A stretch of DNA of 64,000 bases from Beroe forskalii (Eukaryota; Ctenophora; Nuda; Beroida; Beroidae): positions 62,001 to 126,000 of the forward strand of contig WFMF01000206.1 in NCBI GenBank assembly GCA_011033025.1, written 5' to 3'. Position 1 is the stretch's first letter. Each line of letters starts with the position of its first letter. Both the position numbers and the translations under genes were made by a program. Of the stretch, positions 46,994-58,089 are shown piece after piece. The notes under the pieces are model-generated. The model had not been told where the DNA came from, made no database searches, and was given only the letters and a program-made list of their open reading frames with translations.

Positions 46994-47247
46994 CTACAAA
47001 GGATTACTTCTTAAGAATTCATTGAACTTTAGTTTGTTTCTTAAATAGTTATCGCCTTCAATTTTCTCAAGCACAGCTGATGATATATACCAGAAATTAC
47101 AAGGAGAGTGCATTTCAGTATTGTTCTTATAATGATCTAATGAAACCTTGAACATGTCTACGCTAGATGCTTCACGTACAGTTTTAGGTAAGTCATTCCA
47201 ATAAGGTCTAACTCTTTCTGAAATAAATCCATCATTTACTTTAGTTA
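46994..47247 (-). pseudogene. LINE copy 1, C-terminal end beyond the insertion
   Basis: Resumes with TKVNDGFISERVRPYWNDLP exactly where the piece before the insertion stops (..NLPREV). A lost T near the end changes the last residues relative to copy 2. Confidence 0.9.
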
Positions 47248-47429
47248 TAGTCAAAGACCAAACCCCCAAAAAAGCTCAGTCGTTAGATTTCTTTGTTAAA
47301 AGCGCTTTCTCGACTGATTCCGGTAATTATGACCATCAAAAACAAAATGGGCCTTGTTGCCAACATTTTTTGTCAGCAACAGTCTAAATCAACACGCCCT
47401 TTTTTCCTGTTATACGCTTGGCTGATTTT

Positions 47430-48390
47430 CTGTATCTCGGCCCAGGAAGGTCGTAGAGACTTCGTTTTGGTGCAAAAGAATCGCAAAGGTCATGTTTCTA
47501 TACAATTCTTCCTGAATAAATGCCTCAAATGCTCCAGGAACAAAGTTATTGGCGAAAAACTAATTTTTTGGTCATTCGCAAGACACGGCGGATGCAATTT
47601 TTGTATCTCGGCCCAGGAAGGTCAGAGACTTTCGTTTTGGGCGCAAAAGAATGGCAAAGGTCATGTTTCTATACGATTCTTTCTGGATATATGCCCCACA
47701 GCGCTCAAGAACAAAGTTATGGGCCGAGAACCACTTGTTCAGTGAAGCGCCAATACACAGTTCAGAGGCAATTTTGTATCTCAGCCCTGGAAAGTCATAG
47801 AGACTTTCGTTTTGGGCGCAAAAGAATTGCAAATGCCATGTTTTTATACAATTCTTCCTGAATATATGCCCTAAAATGCTCAGGAACAAAGTAATTGGCG
47901 AAAAACTAATTTTTGGTCATTCGCAGAGACATAACGGATGTAATTTTTGTATCTCGGCCCAGGAAGGTCGTAGAAACTTTCGTTTTGGGAGCAAAAGAAT
48001 CGCAAGGTCATGTTTCTATACAATTCTTTCTGGATATATGTCCCATAGTGCTCATAGGAACAAAGTTATGGGCCATAAATTGATTTTTCAGTCATTTGCC
48101 AGACATGGCAAAGGCAGTTCTAATAGTAGTATCTCAGCCCAGGAAGTTCAAGTAGAGTCTTCGTTTTGGACGCAAAAGAATCAGTAATGGCTATGTTTTT
48201 ATAGGACTTGTTATTAATAAACATATTATGGCATACAATACACTGGAAAAGAGCTATGGCACACTGATTTTCGATCTTTCACAAGACATGGCGGATGCAA
48301 TTCGTGTATTACTGTATCAACTCGGCCCAGATAGTTCGTAGATACTTCGTTTGGACGCAAAAGAATTGAAGAATAGCTTAGTCTTATAAA
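47430..48390 (+). repeat. Tandem array of about 185-bp units, left arm
   Basis: Five to six copies beginning tatctcggcccaggaaggtc and running through a gcaaaagaatcgcaaaggtc block and an acaaagttatgggcc block. The overlapping open frames reflect the unit and are not coding. Confidence 0.85.
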
Positions 48391-48850
48391 ACGCCAGGGG
48401 TTGTTTTGTCGACCAGGGCCGGGTGGCAGCCATGCTGCGCATGGAGACTATCCCTAGTACACTAGGCGAAGGGTGTGAACTCCTGGGTGGTTTTTAGGCC
48501 ACCCGGAGTGCCGGGGGATATTCTGAGCTGAGAGCAGCCAGTCTGTCCAGGACCTCCTCTGAACCGGCAAGCTGCCAACGCCCATGGCATCAATCAGACT
48601 GTAAAGCAAGACGAGGCTTGCTCGCAGATTAAGTCAGAGATCTGCCGACAGTGGCTATGTACCACCTCCCTTCGTCTAGATGAGTCACTGGGAAGTGGGA
48701 GGTCTGACCCAGCCAGACTACGTGTAAATAATATCTCCATTGATTGGGATTTAACTGGGCTCAATGGGCAAAGCCCAGTTCCAGGGTGCAGCCTGGAACA
48801 GAAGGAAGGAACAAGAATAGCAATGGTCATTTTCATTATATACAAGCCCT
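48391..48850. other. GC-richer block inside the Harbinger-like element
   Basis: A stretch of distinct composition (for example ggccgggtggcagccatgct). No protein or RNA gene recognised; possibly an older insertion such as a SINE. Confidence 0.35.
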
Positions 48851-49419
48851 AAATTACTTGCTCTAAAATCTAAATTTACATGTGTCAAGCGTTACCCTTC
48901 AAAGTTCAATTGAAAGACCATTGCTGGTTTGATTACGGGCCTGCCTACCGTACTAAGGGCGAGGGATTCATCTCGAGTCTATGCAGCCTGGCAGTTCACT
49001 CAGCCGAGCAAACACGAAACTGGGCAGGAGCAATAAATAAGAAGCTGCCCATTACAATTTATTTTAATCCTTATATTCCTGTCATTGGCTGTTAAGTGTT
49101 ACAGCTGTTTGAATGGACGTAAAATCTTCAAATAAAAATGAAATCAAAACTCTGCAAACTCGCTTTTCGTCCCATAACTCTGTACATGAGTATTCTAAAG
49201 CATATGATTATTGACAAGTCGCACATAAACACGACCATTACATGGAGAAAGTCTCAAACATCAAGGGTACCAGAGGCATCCCTGCAGCTGCAACCCGCCA
49301 ATGCCGTAAGTGGTTTCCGGTGACCCATAAGCTGGCAGTGCCCCTCTGGGGCATGGTTAGTGGTTACCCTCCTTTACAATAGAATGCAATGACTGTAACC
49401 ATAACAATATCCCCCAGAA

Positions 49420-49920
49420 TCACACTTAACCCGAACCCCTTACCCTAACCCTTGACCTAGAGTACTAACTATAACCCTTATCTATGGCCTAGAAGCCCTT
49501 AAGTTAAAACCCTGGCTCATATAAAGATATAACTTAATACCAATTACCGTTACCCTAACTACAGCCCAACCCTAATCCTCGCCCCCTAAGGGTTAGTAAG
49601 GGTCAGGTTGTGGGGTTTTGACTAGCATTAGAATCTAAGGCGTGAGAACTCCGATTATGGGCGACAATCAGGGCTTGAGTTATGAATATAGCCATAGGGC
49701 TGCGATTATTGTTGGAATGTTGGGGTTCTGGGTTGGAGTTTGGGGTTTGGCTTACCGGCTTAGGTTTACGGTAAGGTGGTAGGGTTATGGTTAAAGTTAA
49801 ATAAGAGGTAAGTGGTGACTGGTGAGGGATTGAAGGTAGGGATTTTGTAATTGTTGCAGTAAGGGCTTTAGGCCTTAATAAGGGTATGTATTAGGTCACG
49901 AGATAGGGTCAGGACTAAAA
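49420..49920. repeat. Degenerate telomere-like repeats
   Basis: Irregular runs of ccctaaccc/ttaccctaac on the left half and agggttagtaagggt on the right half, meeting head-on near 49590. Too degenerate for a functional telomere; a patch in the element's centre. Confidence 0.55.
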
Positions 49921-49929
49921 TTAAAGTTA

Positions 49930-51250
49930 GAGTTCCTGGGCTGAGATACAAGAACTGCCTTTGCCATGTCTTGCAAATGACCTAAACAGTTTTTGCCCAT
50001 AACTCCGTTCCTGAGCATCTTAGGGCATTTGTCTATTCGACAACTAACAAGTCGTATATAAACATGGTCATTGCGATTCACTTGCACCAAAAACGAAGCC
50101 TTTACCAGTCTACCACCTTCCTGGGCCGAGGTACAAAAATTGCGTCTGCTATGTCTGGCAAATGACTGAAAATCAATTTATGGCCCATAACTTTGTTCCT
50201 GAGCACTATGGGGCATATATCCAGAAAGAATTAGTTAAACAATAATTTTTTAGTTAAACAATAATTTTTTAGTTAAACAATAATTTTTTATTTACTCCAT
50301 AATATCACAATAAAAAATACATCACATAAAAATAAATGAATAACTTTCATTTTCCATTGACTAGAGATCACCAAGCTGTCTAATATTTCATAAAAGTATT
50401 AAATGACCATTAATTGTTAGAAACAATTTGAAGTATAATCCATATCATTGGCTTAAAAGGTTGATATACTTACATAGGAACATTAGGGATTGAAATCTCA
50501 ATATATTGCCGCCCTTTTGTGATAACATTAATTGAATGTCTTATCATGAGGAATAGGACATTTAGGTTAGCTCAGTAAAACATTTGGGTTATCATCTTGT
50601 CATAGAAACATGACCTTTGCGATTCTTTTGCTCCCAAAACGAAGTCTCTACGACCTTCCTAGGCCGAGATACAAAAATTACATCCGTTATGTCTTGCAAA
50701 TGACCAAAAAATTAGTTTTTCGCCAATTACTTTGTTCCTGAGCATTTAAGGGTATATATTCAGGAAGAATTGTATAAAAACATGGCCTTTGCAATTCTTT
50801 TGCGCCCAAAACGAAGTCTCTACGACCTTCCTGGGCTGAGATACAAAATTGCCTCTGAACTGTGTATTGCGCCCACTGAACAAGTGGTTCTCTTGGTCCA
50901 TAACTTTGTTCTTGAGCACTATGGGGCATATATCCAGAAAAAGAATTGTATAGAAACATGACCTTTGCCATTCTTTTTTTATGCCCAAAACGAAGTCTCT
51001 ACGACCTTCCTGGGCCGAGATACAAAAATTGCATCCGCCATGTCTTCATGAATGACCAAAAAATTAGTTTTTTCGCCAATAACTTTGTTCCTGAGCATTT
51101 AAGGGCATTTAGTCAGGAAGAATTGTATAGAAACATGGCCTTTTGCGATTCTTTTGCACCCAAAACGAAGTCTCTACGACCTTCCTGGGCCGAGATACAG
51201 AAAATCAGCCAAGCGTATAACAGAAAAAAGGGGCGTAGCTGATTTGGGCC
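49930..51250 (-). repeat. Tandem array of about 185-bp units, right arm (inverted)
   Basis: Same unit as the left arm in reverse, interrupted by unique AT-rich sequence at about 50235-50600. Together the arms make the element fold back on itself. Confidence 0.85.
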
Positions 51251-51509
51251 TGTTGCCAACAAAAATTTCGTTGGCAACAAGGCCCATTTTGTTTTTGATG
51301 GTCCCAATCACCGAAATCAGTCAAGAAAACGCTTTTAACAAAGAAATCTAACGGATGGAGGTTTGGTCTCTGACTATTACTTCTCTTGGCAGGTTGCTAC
51401 AAGATTTTCTATATGTCAGCAGTTTTCTTCTGCTTCTGCCTACTTTAAACCAAGTCTTACCATAGTCTACTTTATCATTTAATACCTTAAAAGTTTCAAT
51501 TAGGTCCCC

Positions 51510-51734
51510 TCAAATTCTCCTTTCAGCTAACGTAGTTATATTCAACCTGTCCAACCGCTCACTGTAAGGAAGTGTACCTATGCCATTTATTAGTCTCGTG
51601 AAACGACGCTGGACACCTTCCAGTTCCAAGATAGTACCCCAGTTCCCATGGTGAGCAACCGGACTCCAAAGCTGGACACAATACTCGAGCTTTGGTCTTA
51701 TAAGTGCTTTATATATTTTTAGCATGATATCCAT
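51510..51734 (-). pseudogene. LINE copy 1, RT C-terminal (thumb/connection) fragment
   Basis: Contains LKIYKALIRPKLEYCVQLWS and GVQRRFTRLINGIG, conserved in CR1-like ORF2 proteins downstream of RT. It ends at a TGA where LINE copy 2 has AGA. The remaining C-terminus continues to the insertion at 51376. Confidence 0.9.
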
Positions 51735-51766
51735 CTCTTTAGCAATTACATTTCGACTTATCCAAG

Positions 51767-52630
51767 CTATGGTTTTATTGGCATCTTTGATACACTTTCT
51801 ACATTACAGTTCCAATCCAAATTTTCGTTCATGAAAACACCTAAATCCTTCTCTAAACAGGTATCTTTAAGGACTATACCATTCAGGACATATTCATTTT
51901 TAGGATTATTATTCATATTTATATGCATAACCTTACATTTATCAATATTAAAATTCAAAAGCCAAATTTCCTCCCATTTTTCAAGTGATCTCATATCAAC
52001 ATTATTTTCATGGCATTGAGCTGCATTAAAAACAATCTTCAGGTCATCAGCAAAAACTTTACAAACACTCTTAATTTCTTCAGGCAAATCATTTATATAG
52101 ATGACAAATAATAAGGGCCCTAATATTGATCCTTGAGGTACACCAGACTTGACCTTCCTAAAATCAGACAGCTCCCCTCTAACAACAGTTCTCATTGTTC
52201 TATCAGATAAAAAGTCATTGATAATTGCCAAAGTGCTCCCCTTTATACCCAGATTTTCTAGTTTGATAAGAAGCCGGTGATGGGGCACGGTGTCAAAAGC
52301 TTTCATAAAATCAAGGTATAAAAGGTCAACAGGAGAACCTTCTTCAATTACAGAAATGATGTTGTCAACTGTTTCCAACAAATTTGATAAGCATGACTTC
52401 TTAGAAACAAAACCATGTTGATCATTACTTACTTCATTTTCAACAAATTCTAAAATATGCTTTCTGACAAACTTTTCGTAGATTTTACATAATATACACG
52501 TAAGTGAAACAGGCCTATAGTTATATGGATTGTTCCTAGAGTCTTTCTTGTGAAGAGCAATAACGTGAGCTTCTTTCCACTTTTCAGGAATCTTTGCTTC
52601 CTTTGCACACTTATCATACAATAAAGTCAA
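51767..52630 (-). pseudogene. Reverse transcriptase fragment of LINE copy 1
   Basis: Encodes the RT fingers and palm of a non-LTR retrotransposon: NYRPVSLTCILCKIYEKFV, YLDFMKAFDTVPHHRLL, GVPQGSILGPLLFVIYINDL and the catalytic FADD. RT copies element RNA into the target site. A lost base near 51805 shifts the frame; the next piece continues at 51734. Interrupted, so not functional. Confidence 0.93.
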
Positions 52631-52692
52631 GGTACGAACAAAATCTTCATTGTCAGCGAGTGCCTTTAAAAGCTTTGGATGGACCTTATCAG

Positions 52693-53584
52693 CAAAGCAA
52701 GGTCGACTTGATCTTTTGATCTTGTTAGGACCAGATGGAACTTTATCTTCCCTACACTGGATAAAGACATTGATGAACTTAATTTCCTTGATGAACTTGG
52801 AGCTTCTGAAACTAACAAACTACATCTTGTGGTTGGGGGAGCGTTGGGCGCCCGTCAAATGCATTCAACCCCACAACACGGTCGCAAGTCCGTGTGCCAC
52901 AGTGTTAGCTTTCAGTACACCATATCACTTTTGGTGTCTCATGCTTTATTTGGATCTGCCTAGCTCTCTGATGAAGGCATTTCTTTTATGGATCCTGTCA
53001 AAGACTATGGTTGGAGTTGTTGGAGAGTTCTGTGGCTTGACTACAAAGATGACTATTGACTGTATTTGTTCTACAAAGAAGAAGGCTTGTTACAAAAATA
53101 TTAAATGAAATAAAAAAAATAAAAATAAAATAAAAAATTTTGATATTACATCAACACTAATTTCATAAACATGTCAATGATTCATTGGCCAATCTGCTGG
53201 ATCTTCCAGCCCATATTATTTTATAGACATTAACATTGAAAAATAAATTAAACATAATAAGTTAAACATTATAATTTATGGGATAATAAATTAGCGCATA
53301 ATAATTTAATATTGATAAATTAATAGAAATTAACATACGGCATAGGTAATAACTGCTTGAATGAAGGAAATAAAAACACAGCAAACACATTGTCTCTGTG
53401 TCAAAAATAATTTTAAAAATGCCCAAAACCGAATTCATATGAATTTAATTTGAATACTGCAACACATAAATAAAGATACAACTACAAATAGATAAACTAG
53501 TAATTTGCTGAGGAGTAACCTAATAGTGCATACAAAAACTCCAAATAAGTACAAAATAAATTCATGAAAGCCCTCACATGTTAC
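52693..53584. other. Unassigned sequence between LINE fragments
   Basis: Contains a 152-codon open frame on the plus strand (52650-53108) partly overlapping the LINE end and with no recognised domain, then a very AT-rich stretch that may be the 3' tail of the LINE fragment at 53585-54225. Confidence 0.35.
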
Positions 53585-54225
53585 CTAATATCTTAAATTG
53601 AAATAATTCTTTTTGGCTAAAAAAGGATTAACCCTTAAGAACTCAACTTGTTTTGATCTACTGATTAGATAAGCAGGTGTTTCAATTTTTGACAAGACTT
53701 CATGCGAAACATTCCAATAAAATGCTCCAGAACTGATCCCTTCTCTTAAGCACATAGATTTAAAATTTTCTAGATTACATTTAAAATTAATAACTGAATC
53801 AGATTCACGAACATAAGAAGGCAGCTTATTCCATATTTCCCGTATTCTTTCTGTAAAGAATCTTCTGTGCAACTTTTTGACATTATTAGGAATACTATTA
53901 CTCGTCTTTAAACAAGAGACAATATTACTTCTATGATTACTAAACTTAAATATATGCCTGAGTCCATTCATATCTCTATACGCCTTGAAAGTTTCAATAA
54001 GATCACCCCTGAATCGTCGCTCAGCAAGAGTTGTCAACTGCAGATGCCCAAGTCTCTCTGAGTAAGGGAGGTGGCCCATCCCATCAATAAGACGTGTGAA
54101 GCGTCTCTGGACACCTTCAATACCTAGAATCAGAGACCAGTTCCCATGCTCAGGAGATGGGCACCACAACTGCACTCCATATTCCAAGTGTGGTCTTATT
54201 AAAGTTTTATAAATTTTAAGCATGA
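53585..54225 (-). pseudogene. CR1/L2-like LINE fragment 4, ORF2 C-terminus
   Basis: 212 codons, LKIYKTLIRPHLEYGVQLWC... GVQRRFTRLIDGMG... to ..NPFLAKKNYFNLRY and stop. This is the region downstream of RT; similar to but distinct from LINE copies 1/2, so a second family. Strongly 5'-truncated, as is usual for LINE insertions. Confidence 0.9.
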
Positions 54226-54566
54226 CCCTTTTCTCCCTTATGGAATGGAATGATAACCCTATTTAAAAATCAAATCTGAGTTGGTAAAATAAGCAAATAT
54301 ACAAAGTAAATCTAAAAACCAATTAGAATTTAAAATAATGAATCTGACGACGCCAGAAAAAAATTCCAGACATTATGAAATTAATGCAATGACGAATGAC
54401 GATGGCTTTTGCTAAACACTTATACCCCTGTTTGCATTGCGCATACACACACCTATGCGGGCTTAGGAACGCCGAACGATGACTCGATTTCGGGGTTTAT
54501 TGAATTTTCCTGGTTTGTTGTTGCAAGAGAATGCTAAATAATTTTAAGCATTCTCTTGCCTAGATA

Positions 54567-54657
54567 TTTCCCCTAACCAGGGGTGTCGCGAGGGGTGGTT
54601 TAGCGGCTTGCCGCGCCGCGCACTCCGTGCGCGAAACCAGGGCGCTGGTTAGGGCAA
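54567..54657. mobile_element. 91-bp mini-MITE with 8-bp target duplication
   Basis: Ends TTTCCCCTAACCAGGG and CCTGGTTAGGGCAA (imperfect inverses), flanked by CCTAGATA on both sides (54559-54566, 54658-54665). The interior is GC-rich (gccgcgccgcgcactccgtg). hAT-like by duplication length. Confidence 0.75.
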
Positions 54658-54879
54658 CCTAGATATTAATTGCTAAACACTTGCTAAGCACGTATATCCC
54701 TGTCTGCGTTGCGCGGCGCGCTTCCTCAGAACAGTGTCCCATAGGGTAGCGCGGCGCGCGTACGCACACCTATGCGGGCTTAGGAAGCTAAACAGTGTTT
54801 AGCTTCCTAAACAGTGTTTAGTAAACACGTATATCCATGTTTGCGTTGTGCGGCGCGCACAACTGACAACGCAAACATG

Positions 54880-54962
54880 AAGCACCGCCCCTTGCCCTAA
54901 CCAGGACCCTGGTTACGCGCACGGAGTGCGCGGCGCGGCAAGCGCTAAACCAGGGCCCTATT
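54880..54962. mobile_element. Related mini-MITE in opposite orientation
   Basis: Shares ccctaaccaggaccctggtt and the cgcacggagtgcgcggcgcg core with the 54567 element, inverted. Its flanks are rearranged and no clear target duplication is seen. Confidence 0.55.
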
Positions 54963-55070
54963 TCTCACCAACAGTTGGTCGTTTTGACTGATCGATTTGA
55001 ACCGTCAAAACGACCATCCAGGAAAATGGCGCTGCGCGCTACGTTCATAGTATTTTCTCAGCATTCATCC

Positions 55071-55117
55071 TTCCCCTAACCAGGGGTGTCGCGAAACCAG
55101 GGTCCTGGTTAGGGCAA
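55071..55117. mobile_element. 47-bp deletion derivative of the same mini-MITE
   Basis: Ends TTCCCCTAACCAGGGG and CCTGGTTAGGGCAA with only about 15 bp between them, flanked by CATTCATCC on both sides (55062-55070, 55118-55126). Confidence 0.75.
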
Positions 55118-55349
55118 CATTCATCCAGAAATTGACCAATTTTTGTCAGAACTGGATAGCCGGTTTCATATGAAGTAACAGCAAAGCACTTCATACACTG
55201 TTCCTTCTTGCTTTCTAGTATCTGTTAGGTCTTTACCAAGTCTTTTAATGCCTTACCAAGGTTCTGTGGTGACGAATAACCATTGTTTTGTGTTTATATA
55301 CTTTAAAATTATAAAAGTGAAACATTTATGCTTGTTTGAATTTTATGCT

Positions 55350-55425
55350 TGTTTACATCACGCTATTTTGCCATCACGCTACATCACGCTATTTTGCCAT
55401 CACGCTACATCACGCTATTTGTTGT
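55350..55425 (+). repeat. Short tandem repeat of catcacgctattttgc
   Basis: Three partial copies of a unit of about 30 bp (catcacgctattttgccatc then acgcta) immediately upstream of the LINE ORF1 remnant. Confidence 0.75.
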
Positions 55426-55432
55426 TTTTAAG

Positions 55433-55615
55433 AATGAAGAGATAGCAAATTTTTGGCACAATGACAAGAGAGGATTTAAGTCTAATGCCCACTGGGTGAA
55501 CCCAGACTTCTGCAGAGCTGATAGAGATGCTCAGTTTTTTCTGAGGCAAGAGCGAAGGAAGAGGCGACAATTGTTGGAAGAGAAAAAGAGGAAAGAACAG
55601 GAAAGAAGCAATTAA
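55433..55615 (+). pseudogene. LINE copy 3, ORF1 C-terminal fragment
   Basis: Reads ANFWHNDKRGFKSNAHWVNP then DFCRADRDAQFFLRQERRKR and a Lys/Arg/Glu-rich end before TAA. The VNPD...RDAxxFLRxERRKRR pattern is that of the C-terminus of CR1/L2-type ORF1 nucleic-acid-binding proteins. It overlaps the start of ORF2 in another frame, the expected arrangement. Confidence 0.65.
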
Positions 55616-55644
55616 GGGTTTTTTACACAAATGCTAATGGACTG

Positions 55645-57069
55645 ATGAATAAGCTTTCAGAGCTAAAAATTATCATTGACTCTGAGAACATTGACATTGC
55701 TTGCATTACAGAAACACATTTCCACAAAGAAATCCTGGATGCAGAGATTAATCTTCCTGGATTTACCGTTTACAGAGGTGACAGAAATTTCAAACTGGAC
55801 CGCACAATCAAGAAAGCCTCAGAAATAAGTGAAGGTGGTGGCTCAGTGATATATGTCAAAAATCATATTGCAACAGTAGAGGAATCACATCATTCATCCC
55901 ATGACTCAACTTCTGTTACCATACAAACTGAAATAGGAAATATTTTGATTGGGTGTTTCTATCGTTCATCTTCTCTAAATGAAGATCAAAACTCTGAATT
56001 TTTAGATCACTTCCTTCAGAATGCTTCATGTAATGATCAAACTGAAAAGATCTTGTTGGGGGATTTCAACTGTCCTGATATCTCTTGGCTGTCTGGCAAT
56101 ATCATTGGACCAAAGAACTCTACTGACAATAGCATCAAAGTACAACAGAAATTCGTTGAAGGAGTTCATGACACTGGGTTATCATGGTTGATTACGAATG
56201 AAAAGACAAGGTGCAGAAAAGTGGGTGATTCAATCCAGGAAAGCACAATTGACCAGATCTTCTTATCTGAAGAATCTCTCTCCAATGACTTTAAGATGTT
56301 CCCTCCTCTTGGTAAGAGCGACCATCTTTCAATGATAGTGGATCTGAATGTCATAAAAATTGATCAGGTCCATTCAAGTGAAACTGATGATGTCAGAAGG
56401 AATTGGTCAAAAATGGAGTATAATGACATATTAGAGCTCTCAAAGAGCATTGATTGGGCTTTTTCAAAAGAGCAAGAGTTCATGAATGTTGAAGAAATGT
56501 GGTCAGAAATCCACAGTAAATTGTTAAAAGTTAATGATTCAATTCCTAAATGTAATGATCATCACTCTGAAGACAACAATCAAAGAAGTACTCCTTGGTT
56601 AAATTCCTCCCTGAAGCGTGCTATCAGATCAAAGAACAAATGTTGGGGGATTTTCAATGAAAGCCCAACTATTGAAAATCTCAATACAGCACTCATGAGA
56701 CAGGGTGAAGTCGATGCAGTTGAATTGAAAGCTAAAGTTAAATATGAGAAACTTATAACAAATGATCTGAAGCACAATTCTAAGGCATTTTATTCTTATC
56801 TATGTTCAAGAAGAAATGTCAAGTCAATTGTAACAGCACTAAAGAAAGCTGATGGATCAATGACATCAAATGACAAAGAAACTGCTGAATGTTTTGCAGA
56901 TGGTTTTAGTTCTGTTTTCACAAATGAACCATATGGTCCATTGCCTCAAACTTGTTATAAGACAGTTGATAAGACCATTTCTGATGTCAACATTTCAGAA
57001 GAGGAGGTTTTAAATGAATTAAAGTCTTTAAACATATTCAAGAGCTCTGGTCCTGACAACATATCCTAA
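55645..57069 (+). pseudogene. LINE copy 3, ORF2 endonuclease and start of RT
   Basis: 474 open codons: APE-type endonuclease with NKLSELKIIIDSENIDIACI, TETHF, GGGSVIYVK, GCFYRSSS, LLGDFNCPDISWL and KSDHLSMIVDL, then a linker and the beginning of RT (SSGPDNIS). The endonuclease nicks target DNA to prime reverse transcription. The frame breaks at 57069 and resumes as PKLLKALAGNPGF... The true frame probably begins upstream of the ATG. Confidence 0.93.
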
Positions 57070-57070
57070 G

Positions 57071-57590
57071 TTGCTGAAAGCCCTTGCTGGAAACCCTGGT
57101 TTTGTCAAGAGCCTTGACATGCTATATAACAATTGTATCAATGAACAGAAGGTTCCTCAGTTATGGAAAGTTGCAAACATCATCAGTCTACACAAGAAAG
57201 ATGCCAAGACAGATCCTCTCAACTACAGACCTGTATCCTTGACGTGCATCCTATGTAAAGTTTATGAGAAATTTATTAGAAACCATGTCTAGAATTTGTC
57301 AGGATGATATTAGTGACACAACATGGTTTTGTTGAAAACAAATCCTGTTTATCAAATTTATTAGACTGTTGATGCCATATTGATCTCTTGACTCAGGATA
57401 TCCTGTTGATTTGTTTTACTTTGATTTTTGCAAAGCTTTTACACAGTCCCTCATCACAGGCTCTCACTAAGTTGGAAATTATGGCATCAAAGGCTCAACA
57501 CTATCTATTTTAAGGACTCCTAAGTGAACGAACTTTACGCATTTGTGTTAGGGAAACTATTCATCTTTTAGAAAAGTACTATCTGGAGTT
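57071..57590 (+). pseudogene. LINE copy 3, decayed RT remainder
   Basis: Starts in frame with KALAGNPGFVKSLDMLYNNC, DPLNYRPVSLTCILCKVYEK, then after a stop near 57290 only scattered traces (YFDF, a decayed palm motif). It ends abruptly at the G/C-run segment. Confidence 0.85.
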
Positions 57591-57594
57591 TTCC

Positions 57595-57910
57595 CGCTTT
57601 TTAAAACCTTTCCCAAACAATTTGGGCCCCCCAGGGGGCCCCGGCGGGGGGGGCCGGGGCCCGTTGCCGGGGGGCGCTCCCCCCCGGGGCGCGGGAAGCT
57701 TGCCCCCGGGTTCGGGGGGGAACCGTGGAAAGTTGGGGTTCCAACGCCGTCGCACCACTTTGGGCTTTTGCAAAAATTATACCCCTGCTTCCGCCGCGCA
57801 ACCCATGGGGGGTTTTGGGAATTGCAACCAGGGGGGTTTGGGGGATTGGTTTTAATTTTTAAAATTTTTTAAAAAGGTAAAAAAAATCCCAATTTGGTTC
57901 CTTTTTTTTG
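57595..57910. other. Abrupt homopolymer-rich GC segment
   Basis: About 300 bp dominated by runs of G and C and then of T and A, unlike anything on either side, between two truncated LINEs. It looks like low-quality consensus or an assembly join rather than a biological feature. Confidence 0.6.
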
Positions 57911-58089
57911 CAGTTTTTGACTTGTTTATTGAAAAGGATAAACTTGATTCATACATTGCCCGGGGGTTATATAAAATTTTTTAAGTTTCGTTTTCTTTTT
58001 TGGCCCACTGCCTTTTTAATTTTATGGTTGATAGGCTTCAATTCCTCATGTGGCAAAGTACTTTCATATACTTTTGCATTGCTGTCTGC

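Larger units (their letters stand above)
47248..51376. mobile_element. 4.1-kb TIR element inserted in LINE copy 1 (Harbinger-like TTA site)
   Basis: Termini TAGTCAAAGACCAAACC and GGTTTGGTCTCTGACTA, flanked by TTA on both sides (47245-47247, 51377-51379); the uninterrupted LINE copy 2 shows one TAA on the coding strand. TWA duplications of 3 bp suit PIF/Harbinger. No transposase seen. Inside are inverted arms of tandem repeats (47430-48390 versus 49930-51250), a GC-richer block at 48390-48830, and a degenerate telomere-like stretch. Confidence 0.85.
46666..52692 (-). mobile_element. CR1/L2-like LINE copy 1 (5'-truncated, split by a DNA transposon)
   Basis: Nearly identical to the plus-strand copy at 58040-60234 over the RT, the C-terminal region and the 3' tail ending in (TTATC)n. 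The 5' end lies near 52692, inside the region before RT. The insert at 47248-51376 splits the ORF 3' part. Confidence 0.88.

Noticed and set aside
49420..49920. Chromosome end or telomere
   Set aside because: Repeats are too irregular and lie inside a bounded element with target duplications.
55415..55630. Minus-strand 71-codon frame
   Set aside because: Shadow of the LINE ORF1/ORF2 junction on the plus strand.
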